The translations under genes and the position numbers were made by a program. Below, one piece after another: positions 8,828 through 16,703 of a stretch of DNA of 64,000 nucleotides. The notes below the pieces were generated by a model. It was not told the origin of the DNA and ran no database searches. It saw only the letters and a program-made list of their open reading frames with translations. The DNA is from Streptomyces peucetius. Its GTDB lineage: Bacteria; Actinomycetota; Actinomycetes; Streptomycetales; Streptomycetaceae. Numbering within the stretch: position 1 is the stretch's first letter; each line of letters begins with the position of its first letter. The stretch is from contig NZ_CP107567.1 of NCBI RefSeq assembly GCF_025854275.1, positions 3,162,001 through 3,226,000 on the forward strand. The letters run 5' to 3'.

Positions 8828-8861
8828 GGCCCCGGGTGTCCGCTAGGGGACACCCGGGGCC
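8828..8861. terminator. perfect 14-bp hairpin between ABC permease gene and mfd
   Basis: GGCCCCGGGTGTCC (8828-8841) pairs perfectly with 8848-8861 across a six-base loop. It lies in the 296-base gap downstream of the permease stop and upstream of mfd, and probably ends the leftward ABC operon. I see no gene in the rest of the gap. Confidence 0.65.
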
Positions 8862-8936
8862 GGCGCTTCCGGCGGGACCGGGCCGCTGGGACCGGACCCC
8901 CGTACCGGGCCCGCCGGCCCGGCCCCGCCGTGACGG

Positions 8937-11513
8937 CTACTCGGTCGCGATCGCGTTCAGGACGTTCATCCGGCCCGCCCGGAACGCCGGGACCAGGGCC
9001 GCGAACAGGCCCACGAACGCCGACCCCACGAAGACCGTGATGATCGTCGGCCACGGGATCTCCAGGACGCCCAGTCCCTCCAGCGCCAGCAGCTGCTGGG
9101 CCGAGGTGCCCCAGCCCATGCCCAGACCGAGGCCGAGCAGCGCACCGAAGAGGGCGATGACCACCGACTCCAGTCGGATCATGCGGCGCAGCTGGCGGCG
9201 CGAGAGGCCGATGGCCCGCATCAGACCGATCTCACGGGTCCGCTCGACCACCGAGAGCGCCAGCGTGTTCACCACACCCAGGACCGCGACGATGATCGCG
9301 AGTGCCAGGAGGCCGTAGACGATGTTGAGCAGCTGCCCGATCTGGTCCTTCAGGTCCTGCTTGAAGTCGGTCTGGTTCTGCACCTTGTACTGCGGGTACT
9401 CGGCGAGTGACTTCTTCAGCGCGGCGTACGCCTCCTTCTCCTGGCCGTCGACCGCCTTGGCGAACATGATCATGTTCTCGGGCATCTTCTCGGCCGGGAC
9501 GTACCGCTCGGCGGTCGTGATGTTCAGGTACATCGCGCCCTTGTCGACGTTCGTGTCGTCGGAGGTGATCGCGGCGACCTTCAGCTCGGCCGGGCTGCCG
9601 TTCTTGAAGTCGACCTTGATCGTGTCGCCGACCTTCACGCCGTGCCGGTCGGCGTAGTCGCTGCCGACGGACATCGCGTCCTTGCCGTAGGCGGCCGCCA
9701 GCTCGCCGGCCACCGTCTCGCGGCGCAGGTCCCGCGCGTACGTCGGGTCGGCGGCGACCAGCTGCAGGTCCTCCTTCGTGCCGTCCGGGGCGGTGATCTT
9801 CGCGTCGACGCCCTTGTACTCGGTGACGTGCTCGATGCCCGGGGCCTTCTCCAGCGCCTCCTGGGCCTGCGGCACTATCGGGCGGCCGTCGTTGCCGGCG
9901 GACTGCACGATGAAGTCGGCGCCCACCGACTTGTCGAGCTCCTCCGTCGCCGAGGCCACCATCGAGGAGCCGACCACCGACAGGCAGGCCACCAGGGCGA
10001 GGCCGATCATCAGTGCGGCGCCGGTCGCCCCGGTACGGCGCGGGTTGCGCAGCGCGTTGCGCTCGGCCATCCGGCCGACCGGTCCGAACATCCGCAGCAC
10101 CAGCGCGCTGATCACCCGCACCACACCGCCCGCCAGCAGTGGGCCGACGACGATGAAGCCGATGAGCGACAGCACCACGCCGAGGCCGAGGAACACCGAC
10201 CCCTCGCTCGCCTTGTCCGCCCGGGTGGCGACCAGCAGCGCCGCCGCGCCGGCTCCGGTGAGGACGAGCCCGATGCCGCCGCGGATCCATCCGGTCTTGG
10301 CATCGGCCGGCAGGCCCGAGTCGCGCAGGGCCGCCATGGGCGAGACCTTCCCGGCGCGCCGTGCCGGGATGTACGCGGCGAGCACGGTGACGACGATGCC
10401 GAGCACCATGCCGACCACGGGGGTCGTCCACTTCACGGTCAGGTCGTCGGTGGACAGGTTCATTCCGACCGCGGACATCATCTTCATCAGTCCGACGGCC
10501 AGCCCCACCCCGGCGGCCACACCCGCGACCGAGCCGACCAGCCCGAGGAGCAGCGCCTCGAGGAGCACGGAACGGTTGACCTGCTTGCGGCTCGACCCGA
10601 TGGCGCGCATCAGGCCGATCTCACGGGTGCGCTGGGCGACCAGCATGGAGAACGTGTTGACGATCAGGAAGATGCCGACGAGGAAGGCGATCCCGGCGAA
10701 GCCGAGCATCGCGTACTTCATCACGTCGAGGAAGGAACCGACCTCCTCACGGCCGGCGTCCGCCGCTTCCTTCGCGGTCTGCAGCTTGTACGGCTGCTCC
10801 AGCGAGGCGGCCAGGTTCTTCTTCAGCGCCTCGTCGCTGACACCGGCGTCGGCGACGACCATGACCTGCGTGAACAGGCCCTCCTTGCCGAGGAGTTCAC
10901 GCTGGGCGGTGGCGGTGTCGTAGAAGACTACGGCGGCACCGGGATTGGTGACCTTGAAGGCGGCGATGCCGGAGATCTTCGCGGTGAAGTCACCGGTGAC
11001 GGCGATCGTCCGCAGTTCGTCGCCCAGCTTCAGATCGTGCTTGTCGGCCGTGTCGGCGTCGACCATGACCTCGGTGGGGCCGCGCGGCGCGTGGCCGGAG
11101 GCGACCTCCATCGACTTGAGGTCGTTCCTGGTCCAGTTGGCCGCGATCGTCGGGGCACCGGTGGTGGAGCCCATGTTCTTGTTGTCGGAGTCGACGACGG
11201 TGACGCTCATGCTGGACACGGCGCCCTCGGCGGAATCCACGCCCTCGACCTTGCCGACCTCGTCGACGAGCGAGGCCGGCAGCGTCTCGGGCCTGCCGGT
11301 CACGGGGGCCTGTGACTCGTCCGCGTCCTTGGGGCTGACGGTCACGTCCGCGGCGGAGACGGCGAAGAGCTTGTCGAACGTGGTGTTCATGGTGTCGGTG
11401 AACACGAGCGTGCCCGACACGAAGGCCACCGACAGCAGCACGGCGACGGCCGAGAGGGCCATGCGGCCCTTGTGCGCGAAGAAGTTGCGCAGCGAGGTTC
11501 TGAACACGCTCAT
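8937..11513 (-). CDS. ABC transporter permease, MacB/FtsX type
   Basis: An 858-residue permease with two FtsX modules. The N-terminal helix (MALSAVAVLLSVAFVSGTLVFTDTM) is followed by a large extracytoplasmic MacB-like domain, three membrane segments around FAGIAFLVGIFLIVNTFSML, a second extracytoplasmic domain, and a C-terminal trio including LALAIIVAVLGVVNTLALSV. The repeated cytoplasmic motif RTREIGLMRAIG after the first helix of each trio marks the family. Its start overlaps the stop of the upstream ATPase gene by four bases (ATGA), so the two are translationally coupled. Such transporters export peptides, lipids or antibiotics; the substrate is unknown. Confidence 0.93.
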   Translation of the reverse strand: MSVFRTSLRNFFAHKGRMALSAVAVLLSVAFVSGTLVFTDTMNTTFDKLFAVSAADVTVSPKDADESQAPVTGRPETLPASLVDEVGKVEGVDSAEGAVSSMSVTVVDSDNKNMGSTTGAPTIAANWTRNDLKSMEVASGHAPRGPTEVMVDADTADKHDLKLGDELRTIAVTGDFTAKISGIAAFKVTNPGAAVVFYDTATAQRELLGKEGLFTQVMVVADAGVSDEALKKNLAASLEQPYKLQTAKEAADAGREEVGSFLDVMKYAMLGFAGIAFLVGIFLIVNTFSMLVAQRTREIGLMRAIGSSRKQVNRSVLLEALLLGLVGSVAGVAAGVGLAVGLMKMMSAVGMNLSTDDLTVKWTTPVVGMVLGIVVTVLAAYIPARRAGKVSPMAALRDSGLPADAKTGWIRGGIGLVLTGAGAAALLVATRADKASEGSVFLGLGVVLSLIGFIVVGPLLAGGVVRVISALVLRMFGPVGRMAERNALRNPRRTGATGAALMIGLALVACLSVVGSSMVASATEELDKSVGADFIVQSAGNDGRPIVPQAQEALEKAPGIEHVTEYKGVDAKITAPDGTKEDLQLVAADPTYARDLRRETVAGELAAAYGKDAMSVGSDYADRHGVKVGDTIKVDFKNGSPAELKVAAITSDDTNVDKGAMYLNITTAERYVPAEKMPENMIMFAKAVDGQEKEAYAALKKSLAEYPQYKVQNQTDFKQDLKDQIGQLLNIVYGLLALAIIVAVLGVVNTLALSVVERTREIGLMRAIGLSRRQLRRMIRLESVVIALFGALLGLGLGMGWGTSAQQLLALEGLGVLEIPWPTIITVFVGSAFVGLFAALVPAFRAGRMNVLNAIATE

Positions 11514-12298
11514 GACGTCCGCCCGCGCGCGTCGAAGTCCTTCATCCGGTCGAGGACGGCCTCAGCCGTGGGCCGCTGCATCTCGTCGACGATCCGGCCG
11601 TCGGCGAGGTACAGGACGCGGTCCGCGTACGACGCGGCGACCGGGTCGTGCGTGACCATGACGATCGTCTGGCCCAGCTCGTCGACCGACGTGCGCAGGA
11701 AACCGAGCACTTCGGCGCCGGCCCGCGAGTCCAGGTTGCCGGTCGGCTCGTCACCGAAGATGATTTCCGGCCGGGCGGCGAGCGCGCGGGCCACCGCGAC
11801 CCGCTGCTGCTGACCGCCGGAGAGCTGGGTCGGCCGGTGCTTGAGGCGCTCCGCGAGGCCCACCGTCTCGACGACCCGGTTCAGCCAGGCGGCGTCGGGC
11901 TTGCGGCCGGCGATGTCCATGGGGAGCGTGATGTTCTCCAGGGCGTTCAGCGTCGGCAGCAGGTTGAACGCCTGGAAGATGAAGCCGATCCGGTCCCGGC
12001 GCAGCTGGGTGAGCTTCTTGTCCTTCAGGCCGGTGATCTCCGTGTCGTCGAGGAAGATCTGCCCCGAGGTGACGGTGTCGAGGCCGGCCAGACAGTGCAT
12101 CAGGGTCGACTTGCCGGAGCCGGACGGCCCCATGATCGCGGTGAACTGCCCGCGGGCGATGTCCACGTCGACGTGATCGAGCGCGACGACACGCGTCTCC
12201 CCCGCGCCGTACGCCTTGACGACCTGCCGCCCCCGTGCGGCGACGGCCGTGCGCCCTCCGGTCTCCCCGAATGCGGGGGTGGTTACAGCCGTAGTCAC
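11510..12298 (-). CDS. ABC transporter ATP-binding protein, MacB/LolD type
   Basis: A 262-residue ATPase partner of the downstream permease. Walker A is GPSGSGKST, the Q-loop segment is FIFQAFNLLPTLNALENITL, the signature is LSGGQQQRVAVARALA, and Walker B is EIIFGDEPTGNLDS with the TGNLDS motif diagnostic of the MacB/LolD/FtsE branch. It is the first gene of a two-gene leftward operon whose promoter must lie in the gap shared with the divergent MFS gene. An extra N-terminal 20 residues before RQVVKAYGAGETRV are usual in actinobacteria. Confidence 0.95.
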   Translation of the reverse strand: MTTAVTTPAFGETGGRTAVAARGRQVVKAYGAGETRVVALDHVDVDIARGQFTAIMGPSGSGKSTLMHCLAGLDTVTSGQIFLDDTEITGLKDKKLTQLRRDRIGFIFQAFNLLPTLNALENITLPMDIAGRKPDAAWLNRVVETVGLAERLKHRPTQLSGGQQQRVAVARALAARPEIIFGDEPTGNLDSRAGAEVLGFLRTSVDELGQTIVMVTHDPVAASYADRVLYLADGRIVDEMQRPTAEAVLDRMKDFDARGRTS

Positions 12299-12693
12299 GG
12301 TAGGTCTCCTAGCTCTGGGAATCAGTGATGCGATGCAGTGATGCGAATCAGCGGATGTCGTCGCCGCGTCTCGGCCTCGAGTCTCGCGACGAAAGCGGTC
12401 CGGCGCGCTGGTGCGCAGCGCAGTCCTGGTCCGGGGGTTTTCCCCACCCCCGCCCGGTTCTGCCTGTGCGGCGGCCTCAGCTGCGGCCGTAAGAACAAGC
12501 TAAGGAACGACACCCGGCCTTCTCGTCGTCCGCCGGGACGAACGTCCCCTGGACAGAAGTAAGGAGGAGCCCCTAGGGGTCTCCACCCGGAGGTGGACAC
12601 CCGAGGACGAGGCTGCACCCTCCCGCTGCGTGAGGATCAAGTGAGAAGGTGTCACCCGGAAATAGATGCATGGGGAAAGGACCCGGGGACGTC
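12299..12693. promoter_or_regulatory. 395-base divergent intergenic region between ABC operon and MFS exporter
   Basis: No gene is convincing here. The region should hold both divergent promoters. Two symmetric elements lie close together near the MFS side: the perfect palindrome CCCCTAGGGG at 12570-12579, and an inverted repeat GGGTCTCCACC…GGTGGACACCC (about 12577-12602, one mismatch). These are reasonable operator candidates, but no cognate regulator gene is adjacent. Confidence 0.35.
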
Positions 12694-14223
12694 ATGGGAA
12701 GCACCGGCCGTACGGAACGCCTGCCCGGCTCCGCGGCGCACCCGGCGGCTTCCCGGGGGCGCGGCCCGGTCGTCGCCGCGCTCATGCTGGGCATGGCGCT
12801 CGCCGCGCTCGACGGGACCATCGTCTCGACGGCCGTGCCGCAGATCGTCGGCGACCTCGGCGGGTTCGCCGTCTTCTCCTGGCTGTTCTCCGGCTACCTC
12901 CTCGCCGTGACCGTCACCCTCCCCGTGTACGGCAAACTGTCCGACACCTTCGGCCGCAAGCCCGTCCTCGTCGCCGGCATCATCCTGTTCCTGGCCGGCT
13001 CCCTGCTGTGCGCGCTCGCCTGGAACATGGCCGCCCTCATCGCCTTCCGGGTGGTGCAGGGGCTCGGCGGCGGGGCGCTCCAGGGCACGGTGCAGACCAT
13101 CGCCGCCGACCTGTACCCGCTGGCCGAGCGCCCGAAGATCCAGGCCAGACTCTCCACCGTGTGGGCCACTTCGGCGGTCGCGGGCCCCGCGGTCGGCGGG
13201 CTGCTGGCCGGATACGCGGACTGGCGCTGGATCTTCCTCATCAACCTGCCCGTCGGCGCGGTCGCGCTCTTCCTGATCCTGCGCTGCTTCACCGAACCGG
13301 CCCGCCCCGCACGCACGTCCCGGCCACGCGTCGACTGGGCCGGAGCGCTGTGCGTCTTCGCGGCCGGCGCCCTGCTGCTCACCGCGCTCGTCCAGGGCGG
13401 CATCGCCTGGCCGTGGCTGTCGCCGCCGTCGCTGGCCCTGCTGGGCGGCAGCGCGGTCCTCGTCGCCGTCACCGTCGTCGTCGAACGCCGCGCGGCGGAG
13501 CCGATCATCCCGGGCTGGGTCTGGCGCCGCCGCACCATCGCGGCGGTCAACCTGGCACTGGGCGCGCTGGGTCTGCTGATGGTCGCCCCGACCGTCTTCC
13601 TGCCCACCTACGCCCAGTCCGTCCTCGGCCTCGGCCCGATCGCCGCGGGCTTCGTCCTCTCCGTGATGACCCTGAGCTGGCCGGTCAGCGCGGCCCTGTC
13701 CGACCGGGTCTACAACCGCATCGGGTTCCGGCGGTGCGCGATGCTCGGCATCGGTCTCGCGATGCTGATCCTGCTGGCCTTCCCGCTGCTGCCGTTCCCC
13801 GGCCAGCCGTGGCAGCCGGCCCTCATCATGCTGCTGCTCGGAGCGGCGCTCGGCCTCTTCCAACTCCCCCTGATCGTCGGAGTGCAGTCCACCGTCGGCT
13901 GGTCGGAGCGCGGCACCACGACGGCGTCCGTCCTCTTCTGCCGCCAGGTCGGCCAGTCCCTGGGCGCGGCATTGTTCGGCGCGGTCGCCAACGCGGTCCT
14001 GCTCGCCCGCCTCGGCGGCGGCAGCCTCGACTCGGTCTCCCACTCGCTGGAGAACCCGGCCACGCTGACCGCTTCCGCGGCGGACGGCCTCCGCCGCGCG
14101 GTCGACGCGGCCGTCGACCACGTCTACGTGGGTGCGGCGGCCGCGGCGGGGGCGGCGCTGCTGGTGCTGGTGTTCGTGGCACCGCGCCGCTTCCCGGTCC
14201 GCACGGACGCGGACCCGGACTGA
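12694..14223 (+). CDS. MFS multidrug transporter, DHA2 family (14 TM)
   Basis: A 509-residue major facilitator of the drug:H+ antiporter-2 family. The first helix is GPVVAALMLGMALAALDGTIVSTAVPQI, the loop 2-3 motif A is GKLSDTFGRKPVL, and the motif C region is around GPAVGGLLAGYADWRWIF. Hydrophobic segments continue to about residue 500, consistent with 14 helices. I start at ATG 12694 because AAAGGA and GGGGA precede it; ATG 12670 and GTG 12649 are in-frame alternatives. It is divergent from the ABC operon with a 395-base gap. Substrate unknown. Confidence 0.92.
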   Translation: MGSTGRTERLPGSAAHPAASRGRGPVVAALMLGMALAALDGTIVSTAVPQIVGDLGGFAVFSWLFSGYLLAVTVTLPVYGKLSDTFGRKPVLVAGIILFLAGSLLCALAWNMAALIAFRVVQGLGGGALQGTVQTIAADLYPLAERPKIQARLSTVWATSAVAGPAVGGLLAGYADWRWIFLINLPVGAVALFLILRCFTEPARPARTSRPRVDWAGALCVFAAGALLLTALVQGGIAWPWLSPPSLALLGGSAVLVAVTVVVERRAAEPIIPGWVWRRRTIAAVNLALGALGLLMVAPTVFLPTYAQSVLGLGPIAAGFVLSVMTLSWPVSAALSDRVYNRIGFRRCAMLGIGLAMLILLAFPLLPFPGQPWQPALIMLLLGAALGLFQLPLIVGVQSTVGWSERGTTTASVLFCRQVGQSLGAALFGAVANAVLLARLGGGSLDSVSHSLENPATLTASAADGLRRAVDAAVDHVYVGAAAAAGAALLVLVFVAPRRFPVRTDADPD

Positions 14224-14326
14224 CGCCCGCACGTCACCGGTCCGGCGGACCCCGCCCCTTCGACGGCAAGCCCGCGCCGCGTGAATACGGGTGCACGAGC
14301 GGACCGCCCGAGGGCACACTGCGCGA

Positions 14327-15202
14327 ATGAACTCGGATCTGCCACGGACACCCCAGGAACGCGCTCTGCGCCATGTCGCGCGACTTGCGTCCGGCCGTCC
14401 GATGGACGCGGCCCTCCGCGTGACCCTCAACTTCCACCCGGACCGGCTGCTGCACGGCAGGCCGATCCTGGACGCCATGAGCGAGGACGGGGTCTACCGC
14501 TCACAGTTCGTCACAGGAACGAGCAACGGCGGTCTGACGGCTCATCCCGGCGGTGACCGTTGGCGCTGGGAGAGCCGGATCTTCGGCGGAGCGTACGACT
14601 CGGTGCCCGGCCACGAGCGCCCCGTCTACGGAGCGTTGAACTTCCGGCGCAAGCCGGCCGGCGGCGCGCCTCGGTTCGGCTCGGCGCATTTCCGGCTCAG
14701 CGCCGAAGCGTCGGCGCGGACGACGTTCTGCTACCCGGACAGCTTTCTGGAGCCGGCGGACTTCGGTGTCGCGGCGCGCATGGGGCTCATCGAGATCGCC
14801 CTCGCCGATCGCCAGGACGATCTCGACGACTACATCGAGGCGCAGGTGCACGGACCGGTCCGGGTACGAGGTGATGTGGAGGCACTGGTCCTGGACCCGT
14901 GCTACCGGGGCACGGCCGTGGAGGCGTCGGCCGGCCGTCTCGGCTTCCCGGTGGAGTGGCACGGCGGCTTCCGTCTCGGCGTCGACGAACTCCGCCGCCG
15001 TCCCGACTACCGGGGACAGGAGTACGTCGACCTCGGCACGCGGATCGCCGTGGACGGCGTGCTCGATCCCCGGATCGTCGGAGAAGCCGTGCGCACGGGC
15101 CGGTACGCCCCCCAGGCGGTCAAGAAGGTGTGGCACTGTCTGGCGCGTTTCGGGTTCCCGTCGAAGGACCGTCCGTTGAGCGGGACAGGGCGCAGGCAGT
15201 AG
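14327..15202 (+). CDS. DUF3626 domain-containing protein
   Basis: A 291-residue protein of the DUF3626 family, common in actinobacteria and without a known activity. The family's conserved core is plain: VTLNFHPDRLLHGRPILDAM, SEDGVYRSQFVTGTSNGGLT, GDRWRWESRIFGGAYD, PVYGALNFRRKP, FGSAHFRLSAEA and TTFCYPDSFLEP. There is no signal peptide or membrane segment. ATG 14327 fits homologues; an upstream in-frame ATG (14291) has no ribosome site. The following gene starts 28 bases after its stop in the same direction. Confidence 0.88.
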   Translation: MNSDLPRTPQERALRHVARLASGRPMDAALRVTLNFHPDRLLHGRPILDAMSEDGVYRSQFVTGTSNGGLTAHPGGDRWRWESRIFGGAYDSVPGHERPVYGALNFRRKPAGGAPRFGSAHFRLSAEASARTTFCYPDSFLEPADFGVAARMGLIEIALADRQDDLDDYIEAQVHGPVRVRGDVEALVLDPCYRGTAVEASAGRLGFPVEWHGGFRLGVDELRRRPDYRGQEYVDLGTRIAVDGVLDPRIVGEAVRTGRYAPQAVKKVWHCLARFGFPSKDRPLSGTGRRQ

Positions 15203-15230
15203 GCGGACCCGGGGCGGCGGAACCGGTTGA

Positions 15231-15707
15231 ATGCCGACATTCGACCGGGACGCACTGCCCAGCAGCGCGCAGGACCAGGTGGACACTCTGCTGACCGAAA
15301 ACCGCCGCGTCATGGCGATCAAGGTCGTCCGGGACTCGGTCCCACCGCCCTCGCCGGGCGTCCGCGAGTGCATGGACCTGATCAGCGAGCGATACGCGGC
15401 ACTCGGACTGCCCGTGGACCCGCCGCCGTCCCCGCCACTGAGCCCTGAGGCACTGTCCGCCCGGGTCGACGAGCTGACCGGCCCGGCCCACCGCGATCAC
15501 GGCCGGATGGGACGGGGACACCCACGGGTGGTTCGTATGTCTCTTCGCCGTCATGACGGAGCCGGACGCCGTGGTGACGGGCGTGTGTTCAACGGCGAGG
15601 TGCCGCCTTGGCCGGAGGCGGCAGAGGCTCAGGCCGTCGGGCAGACGCTCGCCGCTCAGCTCGGGCTGCCGTTCCGCTTCGAGAGCCCCGACGGTCCGAC
15701 GGACTGA
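15231..15707 (+). CDS. hypothetical protein, probably disrupted by two compensating frame changes
   Basis: The continuous frame codes 158 residues, but only its ends look like protein: MPTFDRDALPSSAQDQVDTL…SARVDELTGP and FNGEVPPWPEAAEAQAVGQTLAAQLGLPFRFESPD. The middle (about 15490-15580) reads as Arg/Gly/His-rich noise (HRDHGRMGRGHPRVVRMSLRR), while the +1 frame gives a natural stretch, AITAGWDGDTHGWFVCLFAV and then MTEPDAVVTG. The likely parent protein therefore switches frame near 15485 and back near 15578. Either two real indels have changed about 30 residues, or the sequence has two local errors. I do not recognise the family. No clear ribosome site precedes ATG 15231. Confidence 0.55.
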   Translation: MPTFDRDALPSSAQDQVDTLLTENRRVMAIKVVRDSVPPPSPGVRECMDLISERYAALGLPVDPPPSPPLSPEALSARVDELTGPAHRDHGRMGRGHPRVVRMSLRRHDGAGRRGDGRVFNGEVPPWPEAAEAQAVGQTLAAQLGLPFRFESPDGPTD

Positions 15708-15739
15708 CGGCTCCCGGCCCCCGGCCCACCCGCACACCC

Positions 15740-15820
15740 CATCAGCTCGACGGCGCGGTCGCCCGCATCGATGTCCACGTCCGCGGACGCGTAGGTGGAT
15801 CCGGAGGAACTGGTGGTCAT
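15740..15820 (-). pseudogene. truncated purM (AIR synthase) N-terminal fragment
   Basis: Reading left from ATG 15820, the first 27 codons give MTTSSSGSTYASADVDIDAG followed by DRAVELM. This matches the start of phosphoribosylformylglycinamidine cyclo-ligase (family pattern TYAAAGVDIEAGDRAVELM). A proper ribosome site (AAGGAA, nine bases upstream) is kept. After Met27 homology ends abruptly and the frame continues as Gly/Ser-rich sequence to a stop at 15656, antisense to the end of the preceding gene. It is best read as a duplicated purM 5' end left at a rearrangement junction. A real purM must lie elsewhere in the genome. Confidence 0.6.
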
Positions 15821-16217
15821 GTGCGGGGTTCCTTCGGGAAGTCGAGGAGGCGGGAGGGTGGGGGCGCAGACCGACGACGGGCTGCCCGGCGACGGGCTGC
15901 CCGGCGAGGGCGACATCGACCCCGACGAGGGCGGCATCGACCCCGGCGAAGGCCGGCCGTAACCCGCGTCAGGCTGCCGGCCCGCACGGAACGGCCTGCC
16001 CGGCCCGCCGGGGACCTGAGGGCGTTTCACACCCATCACGGACAAAGCCGACGCCCAAGGCCCGGTTACCGGCGGTCCCTTCGCACCCGCCCAGGATCGT
16101 CACCGAACTGACATACCGCTCGGTCGGGAAACCCTTACGTCATCGCACTACCGGTGAGTAACGTACGCGGACCACCAGCGCCACCCGCCCGCTCGCCGGG
16201 CGGCAAGGAGCAAGACG
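15821..16217. other. 397-base intergenic region with short GC-rich direct repeats
   Basis: No convincing gene. It contains a twice-repeated block GACGGGCTGCCCGGC (about 15876-15905) and a related repeated GACATCGACCCC/GGCATCGACCCC segment to 15950. A 34-codon frame starting GTG 15858 after GGAGG reads VGAQTDDGLPGDGLPGEGD and onward in this repetitive style, but has no recognisable domain. The right end must carry the promoter of the DUF485–symporter operon. Confidence 0.35.
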
Positions 16218-16703
16218 ATGTCGTACCACCACCAGCTCTTCCCCGACCCGCCACCGCAGCCACGCGTCCCCGGCCGCCACCGCCAGGAGACGGCGGACCC
16301 GGCGTGGGACTTCGAGCCGCAGCCATGGGACCGGCCGCAGGCCGCTCGGCACGGCCACGGACACGGCCACGACGGGCGCGGACACGACGAGTACGGCCGC
16401 GAACTGCAAAGCCTCGGCTCGGCCTACCGCAGGCTCCGGCGGGTCTCGACGTTCACCGCCCTCGGCTACTTCGTCCTCTTCCTGCTCCTGTCCGCCTACG
16501 CCCCCTCGATGATGACCGGCGAGGTCAGCGGCGGCCTCACGACCGGGCTGGTGCTCGGACTCGTACAGCTGCCCGTGGCGCTCGCCGCGATCGCCGTCTA
16601 CGAACGGATCGCCCGCAGGCGCGTCGACCCGCTCGTGGCCTCGGTCAGGGAACTCACCGAGCGGCACACCGGACGGCAGCCGGCCGGAGGTGCGCGCGCA
16701 TGA
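16218..16703 (+). CDS. DUF485 domain-containing small membrane protein
   Basis: A 161-residue protein with a His/Gly-rich hydrophilic N-terminus (including HGHGHGHDGRGHDEYG) and a C-terminal DUF485 domain with two membrane helices (STFTALGYFVLFLLLSAYAP and TTGLVLGLVQLPVALAAIAVY). DUF485 (YjcH-like) proteins are encoded with acetate/solute:sodium symporters and are thought to be accessory subunits. Its stop overlaps the start of the symporter gene by four bases, supporting a coupled two-gene operon. AAGGAG-type sequence precedes ATG 16218. The His-rich tail could bind metal, which is speculation. Confidence 0.88.
   Translation: MSYHHQLFPDPPPQPRVPGRHRQETADPAWDFEPQPWDRPQAARHGHGHGHDGRGHDEYGRELQSLGSAYRRLRRVSTFTALGYFVLFLLLSAYAPSMMTGEVSGGLTTGLVLGLVQLPVALAAIAVYERIARRRVDPLVASVRELTERHTGRQPAGGARA

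Noticed and set aside
5071..9318. A 1415-codon plus-strand frame opposite mfd
   Set aside because: It is antisense to a clear Mfd protein and its translation is Arg/Leu/Asp-rich without motifs; a GC-driven shadow frame.
12652..14478. A 608-codon minus-strand frame opposite the MFS exporter
   Set aside because: Low-complexity, Arg/Gly/Asp-rich translation with no ribosome site; the plus strand codes an unmistakable transporter.
15858..15962. 34-codon frame starting GTG after GGAGG, rich in Asp/Gly/Pro
   Set aside because: A ribosome-like site is present, but the sequence is a short repeat and no family is recognisable; kept only as a note in the intergenic entry.
15656..16045. 129-codon minus-strand frame containing the purM relic
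   Set aside because: The N-terminal 75 codons are Pro/Ser/Gly repeats without a ribosome site; only the part from 15820 has a start signal and homology.
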